NCBI GenBank assembly: GCA_030411725.1
Contig: MU839827.1
Coordinates: forward strand, 1,364,001 to 1,428,000
Length of the DNA: 64,000 bases
DNA from: Echria macrotheca
Lineage: Eukaryota > Ascomycota > Sordariomycetes > Sordariales > Schizotheciaceae
Direction of reading: 5' to 3'
A program made the translations under genes and the position numbers. Positions 1-9,202 of this stretch are shown piece after piece; positions within the stretch are counted from its first letter, which is position 1; the number at the start of each line of letters is the position of its first letter. The notes beneath the pieces are model-generated. The model did not search any database and was not told the DNA's origin. It was given only the letters and a program-made list of their open reading frames with translations.

Positions 1-2003
1 TGCTCTGTCGCCTGGGATGGAGCCGATTTGTTTGCTGGCGGACTAAGCAATGAGGACTTTGATATCATCTCCCGAGCCACCACTGCTTTCATGGCATCCA
101 AGACGTCCTCAAAGAGGTCTGGGCCGGCTGTGTCGGCCACGTCAACGATGAAGGCAACGGTCTGCTGCAAGACCAGGGTGTCGGTTTCTTTGGGTACCGC
201 CGAGAGTACTCGCCTAACAAGAGCGATAACGGCCTCCTCCTCGACGTCCATCAGGGACAAGAAATCATACACGTCGCTGACGGCCTCCAGAGCCTGCAGG
301 CGGGTGAGAGGTTGACGGCTTCTGTCCTGGTAGAACCCTTCCAGAACGATCTCGAGATTCTTGTTCGATTCCACCTCTGTTGGAAAGCAGCTCCGGTTCT
401 CCCGAAAGTGGTCGATCACCATGGTGGCGGCGGAGTCGGGCAGCGCGTGTTGCACCTCGGTAAAGAAGTTCAGACATTCGTCCCTCTGAAGGAAGTCGGT
501 GCGATTCTGGACCAGCATTCTCTCGACGGTTCCGATGAGTGTCTTCAGCTGATAAGCAACGGTATCCTCCGACTCTTCCTCGTCCTTGGCTGACGGACGG
601 GAAGCGTTGTCAGGGTCTGCTGCCGGCGTGCGAGCAGCCTTGTCGGCGCATTGGGCGGCAACAGTGAAAATCGGTGTCCAGTGTTCATCGCTGACGATGG
701 GGTTAATGTTCCCGCGCGAATCCTCAAACAGCGAATTGACCAATTTCAGGCTCTCTATTGATATCCTTGTGTGACCTATTCGAGAAACGTTCGCCAGCCC
801 CTCAGCAAGGAGCGCCAGTGGAACCACGGGGTATCCCTTCTCCGTTGATTTTGACAGGAGCTTTTTCAGGACCGAAAGTGCGCCGCGAACTTCTCGGACC
901 GCGTCCTTTTCCTTACCCTGGTCGAGGGGCGCCGATTGGTTTCGCAGGACATCCAGCAGGATCTTGACCGTTGACTGCCCATGGTGTGACCTGCAGATGT
1001 TGGAGATGATATGCCAAGAGTCCTTCTGAAGATTGGGCACAAGACAATGGATTGAGCTGAGGACCTGAATGCAGCCCTTGAGCTTGTCGTTGGGAATGGT
1101 GCCAAAGGTCACCAAAGCGTCGATGACGTTGATGCATGATCTCAGATCCTCTTCGACGCTCGTATTCATGCATATCTTGAGAAGAATGGCAAGCAGGCTC
1201 GCAATCACGGCGTCAGAAGCGAACTTGAAGTTGAATTTGATGACGTCCTTGAGAAAAGAGAAGAGCTGGGAAAAGTTCTTATCTTCGCCTGTCGGTAGGG
1301 CTTTGGCTTTGGATGGCTTGCTGTTACTGTTATTATTTGCCCGAGACGCCTGCTTGCGAGCTGCCCTCACGACTCTGTACCATTCCTGGAGCCAGTTAGT
1401 GAGGAGGGGAAAGATGTCATAGTAGAAGCCGGCAACGTTGCGACCATGGTTCGTCAGGTCCTCGAGTGCTGCGAGCTGCAGATAGAAGTCCTCGGGATTG
1501 GCTGGCGCCGTAAGGGTCTGGAAGAACTCTTGTCGTTCCAGATCTGTCGAGGACGGGTACTTGACGCACTTGGTAAGCAGCTCCCATCCTGCCAGCCGAG
1601 CCGGAGTCGGCTTTGAAGGTTCGATCAAGTCTTTTCCCGCGTCCCATATTTCGGCAACAGGGTTCAGCGGGAAGTCGGCGATGGCGTAACGCAACGAGTT
1701 TGCCGCCGCCACCCTCTCGTTCAATGTCCCGTTCTTCAGCTGGCCAAATATTTCGAGTTGCTCGGGCGGGAGTCCTCGGGCGGCAGTCGGCTGTGATGTA
1801 GAGTCGGATCTTTCGACTTGAGAGCCTACCGGGAGCGGAGAAGGAGATTTTGCGAGCTTGCCGCCGGCCAGACCCTTAAAGACACCAGCGAGGCCGCCTG
1901 CGCTCTTGGGTTCGTGGGACGGCGTCTCATCTCCGGGCGAGGGGGGCATAGGGTCCGAATCCTCGGAGGCCTGCTGGCCTAGCGCTGCTAACCGACGAAG
2001 CAT
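1..2003 (-). CDS. TSC2: Tuberin (TSC2) N-terminal part, GTPase-activator subunit of the TSC complex; 3' end outside window
   Basis: The frame is open from a start at 2003 to the left edge, about 667 codons, so the C-terminal Rap/Ran-GAP domain lies outside the window. The N-terminus has a proline/serine-rich leader and the motif GLAGVFKGLAGGK. A long alpha-helical HEAT-like region follows, including LAALEDLTNHGRNVAGFYYD, resembling the tuberin N-terminal domain (DUF3384). Family knowledge: tuberin with hamartin inactivates the Rheb GTPase and so restrains TORC1 at lysosome/vacuole membranes. The ATG at 2003 is the first in-frame start after an in-frame TGA about 50 nt upstream. A short upstream coding exon cannot be excluded. 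The gene diverges from CSE1 across 1 kb. The identity is from pattern recognition and lacks the diagnostic GAP domain, but the helical domain is convincing. Confidence 0.75.
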   Translation of the reverse strand, partial: MLRRLAALGQQASEDSDPMPPSPGDETPSHEPKSAGGLAGVFKGLAGGKLAKSPSPLPVGSQVERSDSTSQPTAARGLPPEQLEIFGQLKNGTLNERVAAANSLRYAIADFPLNPVAEIWDAGKDLIEPSKPTPARLAGWELLTKCVKYPSSTDLERQEFFQTLTAPANPEDFYLQLAALEDLTNHGRNVAGFYYDIFPLLTNWLQEWYRVVRAARKQASRANNNSNSKPSKAKALPTGEDKNFSQLFSFLKDVIKFNFKFASDAVIASLLAILLKICMNTSVEEDLRSCINVIDALVTFGTIPNDKLKGCIQVLSSIHCLVPNLQKDSWHIISNICRSHHGQSTVKILLDVLRNQSAPLDQGKEKDAVREVRGALSVLKKLLSKSTEKGYPVVPLALLAEGLANVSRIGHTRISIESLKLVNSLFEDSRGNINPIVSDEHWTPIFTVAAQCADKAARTPAADPDNASRPSAKDEEESEDTVAYQLKTLIGTVERMLVQNRTDFLQRDECLNFFTEVQHALPDSAATMVIDHFRENRSCFPTEVESNKNLEIVLEGFYQDRSRQPLTRLQALEAVSDVYDFLSLMDVEEEAVIALVRRVLSAVPKETDTLVLQQTVAFIVDVADTAGPDLFEDVLDAMKAVVAREMISKSSLLSPPANKSAPSQATE

Positions 2004-3003
2004 ATCAGCAAGAGGGTGGTCATGAGGCAGAAGAGACAGCAAGGACCAAGGCGGTTGTCAAAGTGCTTTAACCTAGTGCCTAGCTCGAGACATCGAATGG
2101 GGGTGTGGGCTAAGTTAGGGTGCAGAAGCTTTGCAGGAGCCGCATGCAAGACAAGAGAAGCTTGAGGCGAGAGGCGAGTACCGGCAGAGTGAGAAAAAAA
2201 ATGATGCCCGAGACGAGAAGTGAGAAGTGATGGAAGTCAAGACTAAGACCACGGGTTGCTGCGTGCCCCTCGTTCCAAGACCGACATAGGCAACGACACA
2301 TAGAAGAGGACGGACAACAGAGATCCAAGACATAGACTTACACGCAGCAGCCTAGCAGCATAAACGCGGCCGCAGAGAAGGCGAGGTGCCGATCGGGGCT
2401 GCACCCTTTCGCCTGGTATTCGGCCGGTGCGAGCTATGTATGGGTGTGTGAGGGGAATTCAATTCGGGGGCTGCGCGACGCAAGCTGCGGCAATGTCTAG
2501 TGCCCGCCGAGTTGGTGTCCGCTGCGTCTGGCCCGAGCAGCTGTTTGTGTCTGCGATGTGTTCGGCAGTGCCGCGATCATCGGGTCGCACCCCGAGCGGC
2601 GGATCGGTCTTTGAAGCAAGGTGCCGTGGCAGAGTAGTTAGTGTAGCGAGCGAATGGAGCTGAGAGCTCTGGAGAGCACCTGAGCCAAATCCGCAATGAC
2701 GGCAGGTGCCCGCGGGGCTCTCTGCTCATTGGACGCCTCATGGGCAAGCTTTGTGCTGACCATTCTGTCCAATCAAATTCCTGAACTGGTCTTGAACATT
2801 TTGTCGTCAAAGCTCCCCCGCCTTGCAACCCATGTCAGCCCCACCAAACAAACCTTGGGACCCCGATGCTCTGAAGCAACCACGAACGGCAGAGTACAAA
2901 ACATCTTTTGGACCGTCGCTTGGGCCTCTGCAACTCCATCTTCTCTTGCTTCGTACTCTCGCCACACATTCTCCGATACCCATCTCCCATTCCGACCACC
3001 ACC
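2004..3003. promoter_or_regulatory. Divergent TSC2/CSE1 intergenic promoter region
   Basis: About 1 kb separates the two divergent starts. It holds short pyrimidine tracts just upstream of CSE1 (about 2930-3000) and a CCAAT pentamer near 2771. I see no reading frame with support on either strand. The assignment as a shared promoter is inferred from gene orientation only. Confidence 0.4.
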
Positions 3004-6000
3004 ATGGCGACCAATCTCGCACAGTTGCTCGGCGCAACGCTGGACCCCCAGCACCACCGCAAAGGCAGGTAAATAATCCAAACTACTGTTTTGCTGCTGA
3101 TAGCAAGGCACATCGAAACAACCCCGCCACACCTTCCCCAGCACCTTGAGAGCTCGCAGCTAACTGTGCTTGATGCAGCCGAGAATGCACTCAAGGAAGA
3201 GTCGAAGAAGCCCAAGTATTCCCTTGCCCTCCTTGGCATCGTGAGCGAACCCGCACAACCACAGAACATCCGTTTGTCGGCCGCCCTCGCCTTTAAGAAC
3301 TTCATCCGCCACCACTACGTCGACGAGGATGGCAACTACAAGCTTCCCGTGGAGGAGGTCAACACCATCAAGAAAGAGCTGGTCGGGCTGATGATCTCAT
3401 CACCACCATCCATACAAACACAGCTCGGCGAGGCCATCAGTCTCATTGCGGATTCGGACTTTTGGGAGCGCTGGGACACCCTGACTGCAGATCTGGTCAG
3501 CCGCCTGTCCGACACGGATTTCAAGATCACAAACGGCGTGTTGGAGGTTGCCCACTCCATTTTCGTGCGATGGCGACCGCTATTTCCATCCAACGAGCTG
3601 AACATCGAGATTCTGCACGTGGTCGGTGTGTTTGGTGAGCCCTTCATCCAGCTGCTGCAAGTCGTGGACCAGAGGATCGAAGAGAACAAGACCAATGCGG
3701 TAGCGCTCAAGGGCTGGCTCGAGACCATGAGCCTCCTCATCCGCATCTTCTACGATCTATCTTGTCAAGATCTGCCACCTATCATCGAGACGCATCTGCA
3801 GTCCATGACGGTTATTCTACAAAAATACCTCTCGTACACCAACCCGATTTTCGACGGCGAAGAGGACGAAGCCACGCCTCTCGAGAACCTCAAGTCGGAT
3901 ATCTGCGACGCGTTGCAGCTCTTCACCACTAAATACGATGATGATTTTAGCACATACGTCCAACCATTCACCGAGTACGTCTGGAACGTGCTTTCCAGCC
4001 TGGGCCCCGAGAAGAGATATGATACGCTTGCGTGCAAGGCACTGCAGTTTCTCACAGCAGTTGCCTCGGCACGCCGCCATGCCGAGGTCTTCAACAACCC
4101 TCAGATACTCGGTACCATTGTGGAGAAGGTTGTCCTCCCCAACGTCGCGCTTAGAGAGTCAGACGTAGAGATGTTTGAGGACGAGCCTATCGAATTCATC
4201 CGACGCGACCTCGAAGGGTCCGATACCGATTCCCGGAGACGGGCGGCAACAGACTTCCTACGGAAGCTCCTCGAGAACTTTGAAGACCTTGTGACGCAGG
4301 TTGTGTCGCAGTACATCAAGTTCTACCTGGAAAAGGGGAAGCAGGAGTGGAAAGACAAGGACACAGCTGTGTACCTGTTCTTGGCGATTGCGGCCAAGGG
4401 TGCTGTTACCGCCGCCCAGGGAGTCAAGACTGTGAACAGCCATGTCAACGTCATTGAGTTCTTCGAGCAGAACATTGCCGCAGACCTCATGCCCGAGTCG
4501 ACAGTGCACCCCATCTCCAAAGTAGACGCCATCAAGTACCTGTACACTTTCCGCAGCCAGCTCAACAAGGCGCAATGGGACACAGCAATCAAGCCCCTGA
4601 TACAAAACCTGGGCTCGTCCAACTACGTCGTGTACACATACGCGGCCATTGCTGTTGAGCGGGTTCTCTACCTTACGGATGACAACGGAAATCACATCTT
4701 TCCTCGGCAAGACATTCAACCGTATGCACAGGGTCTGCTGGAGCATCTCTTCGCCCTGATCGAGAAGGACAAGTCGTCGGCCAAACTGCAAGAAAATGAA
4801 TTCCTGATGCGATGCATCATGCGAGTTCTGATTGTCATCAAGGAAGGGGTTCTCAGCTGCGGGGTGGACAGCGTTCTCGATCATCTGATCCTAATAACGA
4901 ATATAATCAAAGAGAACCCCAGCAACCCTCGTTTCTACTACTATCACTTCGAAGCCATCGGCGCGCTCATTCGATTCTGCAGCGGTTCTGCCCAGGTACA
5001 CCTGATGAACAAACTCTGGGCTCCGTTCCAGACTATCCTCATGGAGGATGTATCCGGTAGGTATCCATCCGTCGACCTTGTTCTTTGCTGACCCAGAACA
5101 GAGTTTGTTCCCTATGTCTTCCAGATCTTCGCCCTGCTCCTCGAGCTGAACCCTGCGAGCGATATCCCCGGGGACTTCAAGGTGCTCCTCGACAGCATTC
5201 TCGCCCCGGGCCCATGGGAGACTCGAGGAAATGTGCCACCCCTGAGCCGGTTTATCTCGGCCATTATCCCCAAGGTCACGCAGGCTATCGTTGCCGAGCA
5301 GAAGTTGGAGCCGATCTTGACAATCTTCCAGCGATTGCTGGGCGGCAAGAAAACGGAGCAGAATGCGTTCGATATCATCGAGGCCGTGGTTGGCGCTTTC
5401 CCTGGGTAGGCTGATCGGACAAATGAGAAGGACATGGCTGACCAGGATAGGCCCGTATTGGAGCAGTACTTCACGTCGATTATTACGCTGATTTTTACCA
5501 AGCTTCAGAACAACCAGACAGACTCGTACAAGACGCGTGTGACTCGTTTCTACCACCTGGTGTCGGCAAGGGGGGGCGATGCTGGTATGGGGGCCGACTA
5601 CTTCATCAAGCACGCCGAGGCGATCCAAAAGAAGGTCTTTACGCCATTCTACTTGACGGTTGTCCTTCCGACGACACAGCAGTTTGCCAGACCTGTTGAT
5701 CGAAAACTTGGTGTCATTTCGTTCACCAAGACGATCTGCGACTCGGAAGCTTTCGCAGACACATACGCCAAGGGCTGGGGCTTTACTTGCAACAGTCTCC
5801 TGGACCTGCTCAAGAATGCACCCAAGGTTGCTCCAGGCCTCGGTGATGAGATCGTAAACGAGGCGGACGTGGATGATATCGGGTTCGGAGTTGGCTTCAC
5901 ACCTCTCAGCACTTGCAAGCGGGGAGCCCGCGACGACTTCCCCGACATTCACGAGGTGGACAAGTGGGTCAGCGAGTACATAAAGGAGGCGAACCAGCGA

Positions 6001-6081
6001 CACGGCGGCAAGATTATGAACTTCATCAACACAAGACTGGGGCTCGAGGCAAAAGCAGCGTTGCAGCCCCTCCTGGCGTAG
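3004..6081 (+). CDS. CSE1: CSE1/CAS, importin-alpha re-exporter (karyopherin beta family)
   Basis: Exons: 3004-3064, 3179-5056, 5102-5405, 5451-6081, giving 957 aa, close to the 960 aa of yeast Cse1. Family role: with RanGTP it exports importin-alpha from the nucleus. Throughout it follows the CAS pattern: an N-terminal importin-beta segment (SLALLGIVSE, ALAFKNFIRHHYVDEDGNYK, LMISSPPSIQTQLGEAISLI), then RRDLEGSDTDSRRRAATDFL, then the C-terminal block ending LEAKAALQPLLA. The first intron appears to use a GC donor (AAAG|GCAGGT) with branch site GCTAAC near 3159 and acceptor at 3178. This restores HRKAENALKEES, matching the family. The only in-frame GT alternative needs a 39-nt intron. The third intron is 45 nt. 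Confidence 0.93.
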
Positions 6082-6876
6082 GAGGACAGCGGAAGGGCCA
6101 TGTAGGGGCAAGCAACGGGAGGTGCAACGGATAGGTCCGAAGAATTACATGAGGCGTTGAGAAGGCGGAAAAGGATGATAGACATGAAATATTCCCCCGT
6201 GCTGTAGGGCTAGGATGCTGACCATGCAAGGCATGTTTGTGCTTTGGGCGTGCAAACACGGCTCGCGTGGTCATATGGAAGGGTTCTAGAAGCTGACATG
6301 TAGACGACAACGTGCGGTACGAGGCTATTCACACCCTGATTTAGGCAAGCGTGTGCTTTCCACCTTTGTTTGTCCCGGGTGCCTGGTAGGTGAGCGGGCG
6401 GGCGTGCCGAGCGTGTGACCCTCGATGTCTGTTTGAGATTCATATCACAGTGCGGTTGTGAGGTCTCGTAAACATGTGTCCATCCAGATCCAATACGTTG
6501 GCCAACCTAGCTTTTCGCTGTAGACTATCCTTTTGGTCTGATAACAAGTCAGGATGACACTCATCTCTGACGCTTCCGGGATATTTTGGAATAACTGGCG
6601 TATCATGGGAATCCACTGGCCCGGATCCGGGGGAGCATCAGCAAGGGATGGAGGCGGCGCGCCCGCCCACATTCCCATTCTCGGCAATGAAGGAAGGGAG
6701 AGAGAGCGAAAAGGATAATACTAATTTTGACCAGTTATTATTGTAGTTATTGTTCTAGACCTAGGTTTTGTTTACGGCAGTCAGTTGTGTGTCGTAATTT
6801 TACTTGTTTGGTATGTGACTCGGCGGGTGTGATTGCGGGACCGCTTTTTTCTGGCTGGTTTTGTTGCTGCTGCATC
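6082..6876. other. Intergenic, CSE1 3' flank and carboxypeptidase promoter
   Basis: About 800 bases without a supported reading frame. The first part is presumably the CSE1 3' UTR. The second half has purine-rich and T-rich tracts. No RNA gene is recognised. Confidence 0.4.
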
Positions 6877-9202
6877 ATGAAGTCTCCTCCTCTCTGGGTC
6901 GCCGGGCTCGCCGCCCTCGGTTTCGAGGTGTTGACCGTGGCCTCGAGGGCTGTTCTCTGCTCGCAGAGGGATCCCGAGGTGGTTGTTACTTATGGCGAGG
7001 TAATGGCGTTTTCTGTCACTTCATCACACACCAAACTCCTACCTACCTACCTACCTACCTAGGTATCTGAGATGGCCATAACTAATATGAGAGAGAGAGA
7101 GAGAGAGATAGACCAACCTCTGCGAGACAACACCCAACGTCAAATCCTTCGCCGGGTACATCACCCTCCCTTCCTCGGGCCATTCTTCCAATTCCAATTC
7201 CAACTCCACGAAAGCCCACCTCTTCTTCTGGTTCTTCGAGTCTCGAAAGGAACCGCACTCGGCACCCCTGACGCTCTGGATGCAGGGCGGGCCCGGGGCC
7301 GGGTCCGCGAGCCAGGCGGTAGGCGGCCACAACGGGCCGTGCATCGTGCAGCCCGACTCGGAGACGACGGTGCTCAATCCGTGGTCGTGGAACGGGGTGA
7401 GCAATATGCTGTATCTCGACCAGTCGGCCGGGAGCGGGTTCTCTTTCGAGGGGGAAGCGGAGGATGGGTGGCGCGATATGCTTGTTGATGATGTGTTTGC
7501 TGCTGGGGATATTGGGGATATTGGGGCGGCGGGGGGGAATTTGACGGTCAGAAGGGGGGTGTTTGGGTCCGAGACGGAGGCGCAGAGGACGGGGTTTAAT
7601 ACGACGGGTTTGGCGATGAGGGCGGTTAGGGGGTTTTTGGATGCTTGGTTTGAGAGGTATATTTTTTTTCTCTTTCTTTTCTTTCTCTGTGGTCTGATGA
7701 TAGTGGTGGTGGTGAGACTGACGATGGCAGGTTTGAGGAGTATAAACGGCCTGGGATCAATATCTGGTCTCAGTCGTAGTATGTCCCCCCCCCCCCTTCT
7801 CTCTCTCCCAGATTCCCTTGGACGAGGAATCGGAAGATTGACAGATAGAAACAGCGGCGGTCACTACGCCCCAGACCTGGCTACCTCGCTCCTCGAATCC
7901 CAGCACGACAAGCGCGGCGACAACAGGAAATTCAAGATACAAGTCGACTCGGTCGGTATTCTCTCGGGGGTCGTCGACCTTGTCATCCAGGCACCGTACT
8001 ACCCCGTCTTCGCCGTCAACAACACGTACGGCATCCACGCCATTACCGATGAACAGGCCGCCTTCGCTGAGCAGAGCATGGTCGAGCCGGGCGGGTGTGC
8101 TGACCGCGCCGAGACCTGCCAGGCTCTGCAGAGGGAGTACGATCCGCTGAATACGGGACGCAACGAGAGCGTGAACGCCGTGTGCGTTGATGCGTTTGAC
8201 TTTTGCTGGGAGAAGGTGTATGGGGTTTACGAGGCGTTTTCGGGTGTAAGCCAACGGGATGGATTGTTCAAAGACGGGAGATGAGTACTGACAGAAAACA
8301 GAGAAATCCCTTCGACATTGCCCACACCGTCCTCGACTCGTTCCCACCTGTATATGCCCAGGGCTGGCTCAACAACGCCCGCGTCCGGGAGAGTTTGGGC
8401 ACGCCGGCGAACTACACCGACACGAGCAGCGTTGTGGCTAATGGTATGGCCTACCTAATCCCAAACCGTTAGGACAAAAAAAAGGGCGGCGTTCTGACGA
8501 GAAGATGGCAGGATTCATCGCAACCGGCGACTTTGTCCGCAGCTACACATCCGACATAGGAAAACTCCTCGACGCCGGGGTCAAGGTGGCCCTCGTCCAC
8601 GGCGACAGGGACTACCGCTCAAACTGTACTCTTTCCCTCTTTCTCCCCCATCCTCCCCCGACCCCGACCCCGACCCCGATAACTAACAAACAAAAACAAC
8701 AACAGGGTTCGGAGGCGAAGCCCTCTCCCTCGCAATAAACTACACCTCAAAGCCCCTCTTCGCCGCAGCCGGCTACACCGACATCTTCGTCTCCCCGTCC
8801 TCTTCGGTATCCGTCGGCAAAGTCCGCCAACACGCCCTCTTCTCGTTTTCGCGAGTCTACCAAGCCGGCCACGAAATTCCGTATTATCAAGGCCAAGCGG
8901 CCCTCGAGATCTTCTCCCGGACGCTCTCCGGAAAAGATGTCGCCACGGGTCGAGTCGGTGTGACGAGGATGTATTCTACGACCGGTCCGGCGTCCGTGAG
9001 GGATGTGAGCTGTGGCCCGCCGGCGCCGCCGCAGGGGCCGGTGGTTTGTTATGTCGACTTTGCGCCGCTGCCGGAGAGGTGTACGGCTGATCAGGTGGCT
9101 GCACTGGTGAATGGGACGGCGGTGGTGGTGGGCAGGGTTGTTGTTTCTCCGCCTGCTGGGGAGGTGTCTTCTTTGAGTTTGGCTTCGTCTGTTTCTTCGT
9201 GA
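6877..9202 (+). CDS. Secreted serine carboxypeptidase, peptidase family S10, divergent specificity pocket
   Basis: Seven exons: 6877-6999, 7112-7656, 7731-7778, 7855-8245, 8302-8443, 8512-8625, 8706-9202; 619 aa. S10 enzymes remove C-terminal residues using a Ser-Asp-His triad. The N-terminus has a hydrophobic signal-like stretch (LWVAGLAALGFEVLTVA). Exon 2 begins TNLCETTP and leads to FAGYITLPSSG, then FFWFFESRK and WMQGGPGAGS. The serine motif SQSYGGHYAP is split by an intron. The aspartate lies in HGDRDY before WFGGE, and the histidine in YQAGHEIPYY. The triad is therefore intact. However, the residues that bind the substrate carboxylate in carboxypeptidase Y (Asn, Glu, Glu) read Gln, His, Gln here. 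Intron 1 contains a TACC repeat and ends in a (GA)10 run before its acceptor. The C-terminal tail is Val/Ser-rich. Predicted extracellular or vacuolar. Confidence 0.9.
7037..7062 (+). repeat. (CTAC)n microsatellite inside carboxypeptidase intron 1
   Basis: About six tandem CTAC units in intron 1, one of many TACC/GGTA runs in this window. Confidence 0.85.
7089..7108 (+). repeat. (GA)10 microsatellite next to a splice acceptor
   Basis: Ten GA units end three bases before the inferred acceptor AG (7110-7111). They offer many competing AG dinucleotides. Confidence 0.85.

Noticed and set aside
3091..3178. Upstream extension of the CSE1 second exon (starting MLLIARHIETT).
   Set aside because: It is the intron read in frame; family conservation begins exactly at the inferred acceptor.
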